Assembly: GCA_947579665.1 (NCBI GenBank)
Contig: OX388341.1
Span: forward strand, 4,774,001-4,838,000
Direction of reading: 5' to 3'
DNA: 64,000 nucleotides
DNA from: Sympetrum striolatum
Taxonomy: Eukaryota; Arthropoda; Insecta; Odonata; Libellulidae
Shown: positions 33,216-44,639 of the stretch, one piece after another
Layout: each line of letters begins with the position of its first letter
Position numbering within the stretch: the first letter of the stretch is position 1
Made by a program: the position numbers and the translations under genes
Notes under the pieces: generated by a model
Told to the model about the DNA's origin: nothing
The model's database searches: none
Seen by the model: the letters and a program-made list of their open reading frames with translations, nothing else

Positions 33216-33784
33216 GAAATATGTTTTCCTGATAGTACTCATTCCCTGATCCAAGTTAAGACGGAAGGAAAGATGTCTCTTATGTTTTTTGCATGTATAA
33301 ATTACATTTAAAACATTTTTTCGAAAACCGTGAAATGTAACCCTTCCCTAAAACATCGTAACGAAATCTGTTAGTATGTCACGTGTTCTTTACATTAACG
33401 GATTGTTTGCTTAAGTCGTCCATGGTAATATTATGATCCTTAGAAATGATAGATCAATTAAGCTGTGCATGTTACGTTGCATTTGCCCCATTTAGAGGAT
33501 TTAAGCACATGCTCAAGGGCGATTTGCATCAACTAGGAGTGAAGAATCACACAACGTATGAAAACAATTTTCTTTTAAAAATAAACGAAAAATGTTTCAT
33601 TTTGCATCTAAAGACAGCTGCGGAAAGAAAGGCAACAAAGAGGACCCCCTGAATTTCGAACTGCTCTGAAACTGAAGGGAATCCTGTCATCATTGTGTAA
33701 TCGAATCACAACGAATTCGTCATTCGATATACGGTCCTTTTTTAGCGATTATTTTTCCGTTTTAGCAACATTTCGACCTCTTCA
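33216..33784. other. no gene recognised
   Basis: No coding similarity seen in either direction. Confidence 0.4.
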
Positions 33785-33985
33785 TAATTACCCTGCAGGC
33801 CGCCTTTCGGCGGGTGGCAGTGGGTGTAAACACCTGTTGTCTAAACTACTTTATCATTCTGTTATTATCTGTTATCTTATTATAGAATCTGATATTTCTG
33901 TTAGGAATGAATTTTTGGAACGGCTTGTCCTAGCATCAGTTTCTCTTAATTTACGCTGATTAAGTGTACTATATGACCGGTCGAA
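33785..33985 (-). pseudogene. LINE 3' tail fragment with hairpin (copy 3)
   Basis: CCGCCTTTCGGCGGGTGGCA at 33800-33819 and the downstream blocks GAATTTTTGGAACGGCTTGT and CTAGCATC match 23250-23395. The hairpin (33801-33812) is intact with a GAAA loop on the LINE strand. Only 3' UTR and a few C-terminal codons remain. Confidence 0.6.
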
Positions 33986-35690
33986 ACAGCAGGAATACCG
34001 CAAATATTACTCTCCCTGACTCCTCTATCTGTACTCTTCCTTAGGAAACGGCTTTTGTTATAATTCAACGTTTATTAAGTTTCTTCGACTAGAATTATAA
34101 TCATATGGAACATTTAATTCGTCAAAACATTTAATAATTTTTTTTACGAAAATGTACTTCGGTCCTAAACTAATCTCACACGACATTATTTTCTGAATTT
34201 ATCGCCTCATAAGCTATTTTTGGTGGTTCAGCAACGTTATCAAAACCTGGGAATTGATAAAATAAATAATACCAAGGCTTTCATGATGGGTAAATTGAGA
34301 ATTCTTTAAATGACAAAGTCAATTACTGTTGGTCCACAACTGAATCCAGTTTCTTTTCTCCAAAAATGGATTCGTTCGCCACGACAAGCGAATCAACTTT
34401 GCTTCATTTATCAGTGGTGCATAAGCGCAATCAAGTCCAATTAGTGATCTCATTCCGCTAATTAAGCGCGTGCATTTCTTTTCTCAATCAGTTTTTTCAC
34501 TCCTCTGAAGAGGCGAATGAGGGAAACGAGCCTCTTTCCTAACAAGACGAGGTGTTAGGACTATTTCGTGTTCGCTTTCAAATGCTCTCCAAATTCCCTT
34601 TCGAACGAGCAAATTCAGGCCAAACGCACTGACCTCGTCCAACCATTATGAATTCTCTTTGGAATTGCAATCCACCGCAGATAGAGGATGCTATTGCTCC
34701 CGCGAGAGAATCTCTTATAATTTGAATTCGAATGATTCGAACGATGAATTGAGAGCAAACGATATGGATTAGAGCACACAAAGAAAAGGAAAAAATTTGG
34801 AGGGGAAATATTCAACTCTCCAAATGTATGAAAAACATGTGCTGCTACTCTCCATTATTTCTATTTATGACGAGGAATGAAAAGATATCGTCGACTGCAT
34901 CGGTAAAAACGAGAGCCTTGGGAATAACGAATAGTTTTCCCTCAGGAATTCCCCCCTCGAAGCATATGTAGCCGCTACCGAGTAAAATTAATCCGAAAGC
35001 AGTGAATTTACGTTTTAATACGTAACAAATATAAAATAACGGCGCCGAATGATCAAGGCAGCCTTAAAAAGAGCGAAGAAAATCCGGAGCTCTTCGGAGG
35101 AAGTAAACTGACGAAGCAAATGTTCAGAATGAATTAATGAGGCGTTTGTGTGGAAATTCTGTGATAGTTTACGAATTAAAGTTAAGAGTAAATTCCCACG
35201 AATTGCTTTAACTGAACGGAAGTGAGAAACGTCATCTAAGAAAGAACATTTTTTCATTTGCATCGCTAAATTTCGAAGCTGATTTATTTTAAATGCGGTT
35301 TTCTTTCACATCCGACGATTCGATCAGAGCGTGCAATCCGAGTTGTCTCATTTGAATACGGAAATTGGTCATGGCACGCTTTAAAAAACTTGCTCGATAT
35401 AAACGAAAATTTCGCAGCTAAATATAAACTTCTCACCTTTTGCCAATCGATTTTCGATAAAATCCATTATAAGAGAAACGAAAACTGTCTGAGGCAGAAG
35501 TCTCCTTTTGGCTTCATTCACGTGACAATTCTCGCGGATTCCATCGAATGTTTTTTTAAGAATCGATAACAGAACATCTCTCTAAAAGACATTTTATTTT
35601 TAGATTTTCAAGAGTAAAAAGGGAATAATCTAAAATAAGCAAGCGGGTTCCTAAATGCCAATGTTTGATGTACTCTTTGATACCACTCAC
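33986..35690. other. no gene recognised; possible intron of the exon that follows
   Basis: No coding similarity. If the exon at 35691-36155 belongs to a minus-strand gene, this stretch is the start of its next intron. Confidence 0.4.
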
Positions 35691-36155
35691 CCTTCCAGTG
35701 TGGTCCACGACGTTGAGGTCCGCCGCCCCAACCACGGAGGCCTTCCGGAGCAGTTGCATCACCGTGTCCTCCTCTCCATCTCTGCAGGCCTCCAGCAGGG
35801 AGAGGCCCAGCTCCGTCCTGCGGTGGGAGGGAGCCGTCGTGGGGGCGCAGTAGTCGTGGTGAAGCCTGTAAGCGTCAGGAAGAGTGCCCCTTCTGTATCC
35901 TGCCGTCTCGTGGCTCGGCGGTTTTCTGCTCCTGAGCCAATTCTTGACTCCCGCCACCTCAGCCACGCCGCCGGTGCTGTCATCGCACGGAGGCAACGCG
36001 AATGTGACTCGTCTCTGGTGGTGCTTGAACGGCCTTCCGGTGCGCCCACACACCGGCTCGCTCGTCCGCAGCACTGGCGCCACCGACGGGAAGTCCACGT
36101 ACGAAGTGGTGAAGCTTCGAGTGTAGCGGCACGGCCGGAGGTCCTCCAAAGAAAT
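35691..36155 (-). CDS. candidate host exon, possibly of an ankyrin-repeat protein
   Basis: This is the clearest host-like coding segment. It is much more GC-rich than its surroundings, has an open minus-strand frame of exactly 155 codons, and lies between an acceptor (TCAATGGGTGGCAG ending at 36156) and a strong donor (AGG|GTGAGT, GT at 35690-35689), both in phase 0. The middle is low in motifs and rich in arginine, histidine and proline. The last third reads LGLSLLEACRDGEEDTVMQL and then LNVVDHTGR, which resembles the start of an ankyrin repeat (LLEAC-DG-L--V--LL--GAD-N--D--GR) broken by an intron. Neighbouring exons are not visible within reach. The frame extends to a Met at 36179, so a first exon is an alternative. 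The ankyrin call is tentative; the exon call is better supported. Confidence 0.55.
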
Positions 36156-37414
36156 CTGCCACCCATTGAGAGAGAACACTTATAAGACGGCTTCTAAATG
36201 TTCCTTTGAAATGCGGATGGACCGAGTAATGAAGATGAATGATATGTTTTTACGTAAGGTGGCTGTTTCTCTAATTTCCGAACGCTCGTGTATTTTCCCG
36301 AGATACGAGGCTTATTCGGATATCTTATAAAAAATAAACCATCTACGATTCCTCCAAAAAGTTATTTTATTTAATTCCTTACATCTTTCTCTGTTTTCCT
36401 ACGCAGTTTATATTTTAACATTTTTCATAACGTTCTAAATGCTTTCTTGAGCGGAAATCATAGAAGCCTACCGGTCTTCGACTTCTTCTTCCACCTCGTC
36501 ATCTGCGGCATATGCTATTTATGATATTGCAAATTTTCAGAGATAATTTTGTGCAAATATGTTCTGCTCACTTTCGGAGACTGCTGAATTTGAAATTGCG
36601 TCTTCGCGAATCGTCCGCGACGTCGATCAAATCTTCTGCGATCACAGAACATCATCGCATCCGACTTAACTGAATTGCTGAGACTTAAAAAGGCGAATCA
36701 CCGGACGCAGTTGGTGGGCCGACCGGAGGGGCATTTCTTCTGCCGCTGAAGAAAGCCGAAGCAATGCTAATTAGAAAAACATTTTGCAGTTTGGACAATT
36801 AATCACAGTAATAACACCAATTCGAGGTGCAATGAGGTTTTGATTCGTCCATTAAAACTGAGAATCTTCGAGTCACTATGTTGTAAATCTAATTTTAAGT
36901 ATGTTTCCGTGAAGATAGCTCAATCAAATTTTCGTGGTCAACAATTGATGACTTGGGCAAATTTTCAAGGAAGTCAAAAGAAATTTTTATGTCAAGTTTT
37001 TCTTAAACGGGTCTCAAAGATTTTGATCAAATTCATGACGTCACAGTTTTTGAAATTTGAAGTTTTACTCTGACTGAATGGAAGCAGCTGTAAGAAAAAA
37101 TATTTTTGCGTCAGTTGAAACAAATATTCAGTTATTCTATAGAAAACATTTCACTCTGAATCTCAATTTTTCACGTTGGGAGTGGAAAAATTGTCATGAA
37201 AATCATGGTTTTTTCAAAATATACTAAAACAATTCGTAAGCCACAAACGAATAAAAAGCGGACACCAAAAGGGGGATGATTCAGGTAGCCCAAGAAGAGC
37301 TCTTCCCGGCTTTTCAGATTATCTCTACTTTTTGGGACACCCTGTATAATTTTTTATCTATTAATATAAGTTATAGTATAGTAATAATAATATTATACCG
37401 TCTATTTTACATAA
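36156..37414. other. no gene recognised; possible upstream intron
   Basis: No coding similarity. CTATTTGTGG-type repeat matches were not found in the window. Confidence 0.4.
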
Positions 37415-38565
37415 TATCTATTATATATAGATGCTTCTCCGGATTCATTCATATATATAGATAGGGATATAGATAGATAGGATACAAATTCACAGCCAAA
37501 ACCACTAGCGTCAATGGCTTGAAATATTTATGACATATTGGCCATAACGTATAACCTCCAGAAAAATTGCGATTTTGAACTTCAGTGTCATGGGTTCGAT
37601 TCCAGAGGGCCCCAAAGTCCCGATTTTCCCCGTTTAAATGCATTGCTTTGATTTTCGGGAATTAAAAGAAAAATACTTTCCGGGTAGGTAGAGAATCAAA
37701 ACTCAAGGAGCCTATATTTATGAACATGATCTATCGAAAACATAAATGACTTTTACGGAAAATATCCTGGGTTCGATGCTAGGTCGGGGCAAAAATCGGC
37801 CGTTTAAAATGCATTGTGGCGATTTTTAAGATTTATTTTGGACCCCTTTCCGAATGCATGGAAACTTGAAATTTGGCATGGGGTTAGAAATCATAAAAAT
37901 ATTTCATATACACATTTTTTATATTCGCTTATGGTCCTTGGTTCGATCCCAGAGGGCCATTTGCACTCCACAATGCATTTCTTAAGGGGATAACGGAAAC
38001 AAATTTTAGGTACTTTCCGGCATGATATCGACTTCAAACTTTCTATGAAATTAGATCAGGTCCTAGCAAGTCATTTTGTGCATTTACAGCATCCAATACG
38101 TCCAGGGTTCGACACCAGTTCTCTACAATCAGTCACTGATCCGATTTTTAAGAATTATCTTGAACCCCTTCCCAATAATATTAAAACTTGAAATTCGGCA
38201 TATATATAGAACTTATAGATACATTTTGAAAACGTATTTTATTTTTCCTAGATCGTCCTTGGTTCGAATCCAGAGAGCTATTAACATTCGTGAAAAGTAG
38301 GTCTTCGTTTGAGGCAGTTGCAGCCAATATTTCTGCTTGAATTTTCACACCTATTTAGAGAAGATGATCTTCTGATGTGCTGCATAGTAATTTCACCAAA
38401 AAGACCCGGGTTCGATGCCAGACGATTAAATTGAAGCGAATTTTAAGAATATTTTCAATCGTTTTTTTCCTTTCCGGGACCGTCCCGATATAATGCCGTT
38501 ATGAAATTAGTGTTGTCGATCTGCTTGCAGTATGCAAGCTACATTTTACTCGTATATATTTTATA
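37415..38565 (+). repeat. GGTTCGA-box array, fourth copy (six units, complete)
   Basis: It starts with TATCTATTATATATAGATGC and CTTCTCCGGATTCATTC. Boxes lie near 37590, 37767, 37938, 38103, 38260 and 38407, spaced 177, 171, 165, 157 and 147 bp. It ends with the hairpin GCTTGCAGTATGCAAGC (38523-38539) and ACTCGTATATA. Unit order and spacing match 12660-13812 throughout, so this is the best single copy for defining the family at about 1.15 kb. No coding frame. Confidence 0.8.
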
Positions 38566-38591
38566 GATATCTATCAACGGTCGTGTAAAAT

Positions 38592-38654
38592 GAAGCAAAC
38601 TAAAGAGAATTTCTTTTACCTTAACGGTAAAAGAAGTTCTCTTTAGTTTGCTTC
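38592..38654. repeat. 29-bp-arm perfect-class hairpin
   Basis: 38592-38620 pairs with 38626-38654 at 28 of 29 positions plus one G:U, around the loop TTAAC. It lies 30 bp beyond the end of the GGTTCGA array. The arms contain GCAAACTAAAGAGAA and CTTTTACC. It could be processed as a hairpin RNA if transcribed, or be a palindromic transposon remnant. Confidence 0.85.
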
Positions 38655-39094
38655 TCTTGTTTTTCTCAAAAATTATTCAGAATACGCTTCCTTTTTGTAT
38701 TCCAAGGAAATTGAAATATAGAGTAATCGTTACCCTACAATAAGACTATCCTGCTTATAACGCGGTTTTCATTTGTTCCCCTAAAAAAGGTTCCAACCGG
38801 GTTTTACTGTAAATAATGTTAGTGTCTTAATTCACTACTACTGACTAATTAAAGCTGTTTAGCTGAAAATAATAATATTTACGTAAAACGAGTGAGGATT
38901 TCACTGATATCATAGGCATTGCTTGCCTTAAGGTAGGTTTTCTGCAAAAACAGCTGGCTCTGACGAGAACTTGATTAAAATTACTCTTGTGCGTTGAGCA
39001 ATCAGGAGTTCTCGCAGCTGCTGATGATGAGATAATGTATTTTATCGAAAGAAACAAAACGTGAAACATATTTCGTGAGGAATCGAGGCGCAAG
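38655..39094. other. no gene recognised; gypsy 5' region without identifiable LTR
   Basis: GCTTATAACGCGG and AAAAGGTTCCAACCGGGTTTTACTGTA at about 38755-38812 look like a pogo/Tigger-type end rather than an LTR. I see no copy of the 3' end of the gypsy element and no clear primer-binding site before the gag at 39095. Confidence 0.4.
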
Positions 39095-40141
39095 ATGAAT
39101 AGAGATCGCGGAAGTGAACCCGAGTGGGGAAGGCGCGATGTTGGGCGCGAAAGAGGCCGGGCTCGTTCATTTAGCGTTTTAGATATTCCTGCAGCCACTT
39201 CTACTCCCGCAACATGGCTACCTCAGGCTAGGGGCATTAACGAATTTCGAGATCCGGAGGGACGAAATGGTCGAGTGCAAGAAGTTAGTGAGGTGAGCGG
39301 TGCGATGTACGAAGTAGCTAGGGAAAGAGAATTCCTCCAGCGCGAAAGAGAATTGCTAGATAGAGAGCGGAAGATCTTAGAAAGAGAAAAAGAATTATTA
39401 GGTACGGGACAGTGCACGATGATGGGAAGTTCGGCAACGGCGCCTATTTCGCTCGCGGAAAGATTGCTTCCAGAATTTGAACCGTCGGTGGAGTCGGGAT
39501 TAACATCGGAACAATGGGTGCGGCGAGTGGAAGGGGTGGCGACGGCTTACGGTTGGGATTATTCCATGTTGTTAGCACACGCTGTTACCAAGTTACGCGG
39601 GGCGGCGAGACTGTGGCTAAACAGTGTAGTGGAAGAGGTCTACTCGTGGGACGCGTTCAAAAGAAGACAACTTTGTAGTTTCCCTTCGGGGGCCGATCAA
39701 GCAGACGTCCACCTGTGCCTAACAAAGAGAAAGAAGGAAGCTAAAGAAACGCTTGAGGCTTACGTATATTCGATGAAAGCCATCGCGAGACGTGGAGAAA
39801 TAAAAGACGCATCCACGATCAAATATGTTTTGAACGGGATAACAGATAGAGAATTGGTTAGATCGTTGGCTATGTGTGAATTTGAAAACGTAGAAGGCCT
39901 GCTTGCGAAGATCAAAAGATACGAGAACATTACGGAAAGAGCGAGGATGAGCGAGAAGGCGGCTGTCCAACCCTCCTTATCAAGAGAGAGACCCGAAAGG
40001 GTGGGAGAAAAGAGATTAGCTACTGAAAGATGCTTTAATTGTGGTGAGCAAGGGCATAGGGCCAAGGATTGCTCCAAAGAGAAGCGTGATAATAAATGTT
40101 TCAACTGTATGAAACAGGGACATTTAATGAAAGGAATTTAA
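39095..40141 (+). pseudogene. gypsy Gag polyprotein
   Basis: A 348-codon frame. Residues about 75-105 form a charged Glu/Arg/Leu coiled coil (FLQRERELLDRERKILER). The capsid-like region spans about 115-280. A CCHC zinc knuckle (CFNCGEQGHRAKDC) is near 314-327 and a second begins as CFNCMKQGH but loses its last cysteine and meets a stop at 40139. In this family Gag packages the RNA through these knuckles. The end of the frame and the start of Pol overlap by 46 bp in the -1 frame, so either a natural frameshift site or, more likely given the broken second knuckle, a small deletion separates them. It is a plausible protein in its own right, but the element around it is dead. Confidence 0.85.
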
Positions 40142-41481
40142 GGCATCGTCAGTCCTCAAAGGAAGGAAACGTAAACAGAGTAGCTACCGCCAATCGGCAA
40201 ATAAAGGATGAATACCACAAATGGATCGAAATAAATGGGAATCACGTGGTCGGGTTCATTGACCTAGGAAGCGACGTGGTAACTCTGAGAGAAGACGTGG
40301 CGAGAGAGATAGGATTACAATTACAGACTTGCCGGCGACGGCTAGTGGGTTTCGGAGGAAATGCATGCGAGGCAATCGGCTCGAAACAGGTGGCTCTCCA
40401 GATAGATGACGTCAGCATCGAAGTAGAGGTGTTGATATTCCCCGATTACGCGCAAGAAGACGCCATGATCATCGGGCGAAGCGCTCTTGACCAAAAAGGG
40501 ATTTGGATTCAAAAGGGAGAAGGAAAACTAAATATCGTACGGGATTCATCGGAGCCAGAGGAAAATAGGATAAATGTAGAAGAGAAAACACCGATAGAAC
40601 CAGGCGAAATTAATGTGGGAGGAAATCTTCATGAAGTAGAGAGGCAACAGATTCGCAATGTGGTCAATAAATACCGACAATGTTTTGCCAAGAACCTTGA
40701 GGAACTAGGGACTGTCAGTTTAACCAGTTTTAATATTGAGTTAAATGATGAAGAACCTGTGAATTTACGACCTTACCGGTTACCGTATTCTCAAAGAGGA
40801 GAAATGCAAAAAGAAGTAGAGAGATTAATGAAGCTGGGAATAGTACAAGAGTCGACCTCAGAGTACGCAAGTCCCGCATTGTTAGTAAAGAAGGCCAACG
40901 GTGATAATAGACTCTGTAATGACTACAGAGCATTGAACAAGAAGACTAAAAGGGTGAAGTTTCCCGCACCAGCGATTGAAGAACAGGAAGATTGGCTGCT
41001 TATCATGCAAATTCAAGACCCGGTGCTGGAGAATCTACGGAGGGTGCTTCAAGGGCCAGCGACGACGAACGAGGAACGTCAGATACACGTTGACTACACC
41101 ATAAAGGACAACCGAATCTGCCGAAGAGTGAATGGAGAAAGACGTTGGGTCGTTCCAAGAGATGTCATTCCCAGAATTATAAAGGGAAGTCACGACGACA
41201 TGGGACATTTCGGTGAAGAGAAGACTCTGGAGCATCTGAAGAGGTATTTTTGGTTTCCGAGGATGAGGAAAAGGGTCAGGAAGTACATAGCTGCCTGTAT
41301 TGAGTGTACCTACCATAAACGACCTGGAGGTAAAAGAGAAGGCGAATTGCATACGATGGAAAGAGTATCCACTCCGTTTCATACCGTTCACATCGATCAC
41401 CTAGGCCCATTTCCTAAGAGCAAGAAGGAAATGAGTGTGTATTGGCATACCAAGACAACTTTACGAAATTTATTATGCTGA
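40096..41481 (+). pseudogene. gypsy Pol: protease, RT stub and integrase N-terminus
   Basis: The 461-codon frame starts with junk from the Gag overlap. It then has a retropepsin-like protease with FIDLGSDVVTLR (about residue 53 on) and the second conserved motif IIGRSAL. The usual DTG/DSG active-site triplet reads DLG, a variant known in several insect gypsy lineages. An RT opening follows: LRPYRLPYSQRGEM, GIVQESTSEYASPALLVKK and LCNDYRALNKKT. At about 40970 the frame jumps to IEEQEDWLLIMQIQDPVL, so the palm with its catalytic aspartates, thumb and RNase H are gone without a frameshift. The integrase zinc region (H-x4-H at about 41194, C-x2-C at about 41304) and the first catalytic Asp (VHIDHLGPF) follow. 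The frame breaks just after, at a rearranged stretch near 41440. Confidence 0.85.
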
Positions 41482-42459
41482 AGGCTGTGAAGAACACGAA
41501 GACCAAGCCGGTATGTGAGGCGTTAAGTGAGATAATTAGCATTTTCGGCAGTCCGTAACGTCTGATTTCGAATAGAGGTACGGCTTTCACTTCAAAGGAG
41601 TTCGAGGAACTTTGCGAAAATCATCAGATTAAGCATATCAAGATTGCTACCGCCTCACCGAGAGCGGCAAGTAGAGAGGTCCAACGCCGTAATTGGAAGT
41701 GCGATTTCGACAATGTACACTCAAGAAGATGGGAGTGATTGGTATGTATCGCTCAAAGATATTCAGTTCTCAATGAATTCGATGACGAACAAAACAACAG
41801 GGAAGAGTCCTCATGAACTCTTATTCGCGTTTAGGCTCAGGACTTCATTGAAAAACCGCGTTATTCTGACCTTAGAGGACAATTTAGAAGGAAAGGTCGC
41901 AGATACGCTTGAGGAAGATAGGGAAATAGCCCTATCCAGAATAGATAAGGCACAGAGAGAAAGAAAAGAGAAATATGATGCTAGACATAAACCACCTAGA
42001 CATTACCAGAGGGGAGATTTGGTGTTAGTGGAAAGGGAAGCACAGACTACTGGAGTGTCGCGTAAGTTAGCACCGAAATTTAAGGGTCCGTATGTAGTGG
42101 CTGAGATTTTGCCTAGGAACAGATATGTGCTGAAAGACCTTCCCGGAGCTAAACGAACTCAAAGATCATTCAATTCCGTGTTTAGTACAGACCGAATGAA
42201 GTCATGGTGTAAGGCTCCAGAAGACGAGGAAGTGGAAGGGGCAGACCAAGAGGACAGTGAAGCTGAAGAAGTAGATGACCTCGGGGAAGCGGATGCTGCA
42301 GACCAAGAGGACACTGAAGCTGAAGAAGTAGATGACCTCAAGGAAGCGGAGGCAGCGAACCAGGAGGACATCGACCTGGCAGTGGACAAGGACAGAGTTG
42401 GCCAAGGTGTGACATCGAGGGAGGAGCAGAGAGACGGTGGTGGACCATGCAGGGCCTAG
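41482..42459 (+). pseudogene. gypsy integrase core/C-terminus with acidic tail, broken
   Basis: A third frame carries the integrase core between about 41455 and 41640. There a TAA at 41556 interrupts it, and the second catalytic Asp is changed to Asn (SNRGTAF near 41570). A frame change near 41660 returns to the Pol frame at the QVERSNAVIG block with the catalytic Glu. The 271-codon frame from 41644 then holds the C-terminal DNA-binding part (KFKGPYVVAEILPRNRYVLK) and an acidic tail. The tail contains a 57-bp (19-residue) tandem duplication at about 42240-42355, of the form DQED-EAEEVDDL-EA. The integrase cannot be active. Confidence 0.8.
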
Positions 42460-42692
42460 GATGGCCCAGATGTCAGGAAAGGCCGACTGTGGGAAAGAAA
42501 AAGGTTGAAGGGGGAGGCGGACAGGTGCTTCCGCGAGGCAAGAACTAAAGAAACAGTGGACCGGAGAGTGACGAGAGCAATGGCGGCTCGAGGGAGTGCT
42601 CGTGATGGGCATGTGTAAGCCTTGGGAGAATAAAGAGTGTGATTCGAGGAATCTGGGTGTCTTCTTTGGTGTATCGAAGTAGGAGGTTTCCT
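42460..42692 (+). other. gypsy 3' end, probable LTR region
   Basis: The purine-rich GAAAGAAAAAGGTTGAAGGG at about 42493-42512 could be the polypurine tract. GAATAAAGAGTG at about 42627-42640 looks like a polyadenylation signal. The segment ends TTTCCTAACA before a TATATATATAC run. Without a second LTR these bounds are provisional. Confidence 0.45.
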
Positions 42693-44639
42693 AACATATA
42701 TATATACTATATGCTTTCGTATCTGAATGGAGTTCAACCGCCTTAGTCGTCAGGGTAACTGCTTGTTTATAATCTTTCGTCTTTTTTCTCCCAACTCTCG
42801 CGAAATCAAAAATGCAGTTCAACGATTAGAAAAAACTGATACAAACGTCCATCCGTTAATTCAATCCTACGAAATCGTAGCGTAAATAATGATTTTATTT
42901 CACACGCAATTTTCGTTAACATAAATTATTTTAATAAATAAATATCTTCGATCAATTTCCAGTCTTTTGGCACTCGAGTCCATAAAACCACTATTTCTAA
43001 TTTAATATTTTAAATGAATTGAATCCTGCAATCGGTAAAAAAAAAGTAGAGGAACATTTTATGAAGATATTCCCATGTCGTCCAGAGTTGAGAGCCCCTC
43101 TTGCTTTAGACAATGACCCATCGGCCTTTTAACGAAGTCTTTAATTTCTATGTTAGCGAGAACTACTTTTATGATTAATAAAATCCTCTCGGGTTCTCAG
43201 CGCCCGGTTAAATTGGTGATTTCCACCTGAGGTATGCGAATATACTTCTGAAATTTTCGATACGTTTTTCATAAGGAGAATCATCGATTAAATGGATAAA
43301 CAGCGGCGATTATTATTTAGGATAGTCAAAATCGAAGATCATTCGCACATTCCTATGAGATTCGTCTTCTTTAAATCGGAGGGAGATGAAGCGAACGCTC
43401 CTACGCATCGGTTTTAAAATGAGGAGCAATCATTTGGGCCAGGCAGAATGCAGACCACAATGCAATCCGGATTACTAAGAAATACAAAACGATGTTTTGA
43501 GCGGTCATAACTTATGAATAATGCATAAATGTGTGTTTCACATCCGATGTACAGTAGTAATCAAAAGTATTCAAAAAAATGGAAGGAAATGCATTTCAGT
43601 AGGAGAAGATCAAAGGGTGCTTGGAAGCTCGTTCGTGCTCAGAAAATAGAAGTATATTAAATATATTTGTCCTCTTTTGGCTCATATTTGATTAATTCAA
43701 TGAGGAAGCTCATCGAAAATGAAATTTTCCAGTGAATAACTTATCAACGCTCTCATACTTTGCTTCCGAGATCCATATTTTATTTTTTCATAAAGGCGTT
43801 CCATGGCACATTCATTCCTTTGGTATAACTATTCAATATAAAACGAAAATTCTCAATTTCACCACGATCCTATATTTTGATTGTAATAAAAGAAAAAAGC
43901 AAGCAGTAACTAAGTAACAATTGCGTAAACACAAAGAATTTTCTGAGATGTACGAGGTGAAAACAAATAATATTTCTAAATTACTGCAAAGTTTTGTGTC
44001 GAAAATTTGATGAATAGGAATAATCAGACTTCGAGATATCTAGGTGATTTTTTAGCGTGGGAGTAAGCTTATACGAAACTCCATATGCTTCTCATATTTC
44101 AGGTAACTTCAAGTCATAATTTAAAAATCTTCGCACAGTATGTCTTCAAATGAGTGCACCAAAAAGAGGCAGCCGGAAGAACAGTCGACTGATGGAATTG
44201 TTGAATTTGCGTTCTAATTACCAAGCATTTCGCGAAAATATGATGTATGTGTGTGAGTGTGAAACATAAATAAACAGCAAATAATTTATAAAAATCGAGT
44301 TTCTCTCCAATAACTGTGGCATTTCGATATAATTGACTGCAGATGCTGTTGAGACTACACTACCAATGAAACTTCGTACCGTTCGTGACCCCGTGAAAAC
44401 CCGCCTTATTCATTTTTAATGCGACTAGATTCCGATATTTTCTACGGATAAATGCATGAGCTAAGATTCATCAATCACATTGGTCGTCAAGGAGACAGAC
44501 AACACATAAATGTTTGGAATTTTCTAGTATTTTGTCAAAATCCTCGATATTCCGATTCTATAACAATATTCCACGGCCCAAATAAGAAACTGTATTTAAA
44601 TTCCGTTTTATTTGCTTGTTTTGGCCGTTTCTTCCAATT
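42693..44639. other. no gene recognised
   Basis: AT-rich sequence with no coding similarity or internal match. GACTGACTAATTAAAG-type motifs are absent. Confidence 0.4.

Larger units (their letters stand above)
39095..42692 (+). mobile_element. Ty3/gypsy retrotransposon, internally deleted and inactive
   Basis: The block is markedly richer in G and C than its flanks. It holds, in order, gag, aspartic protease, a truncated RT start, integrase and an acidic C-terminal tail. Most of the RT palm and all RNase H are missing through one in-frame deletion near 40970. A polyadenylation-like AATAAAG at about 42630 and an ending in CCTAACA near 42692 suggest the 3' LTR region, but no matching 5' LTR is found, so exact ends are open. 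Sequence is otherwise little eroded, so this is a fairly young casualty. Confidence 0.85.

Noticed and set aside
35655..36185. 176-codon plus-strand frame over the host-like exon
   Set aside because: It is the shadow of the GC-rich minus-strand exon; it lacks splice signals and the ankyrin-like end lies on the minus strand.
42159..42612. Serine-rich minus-strand frames over the gypsy tail
   Set aside because: They are the antisense of the acidic GAG/GAA-rich duplication.
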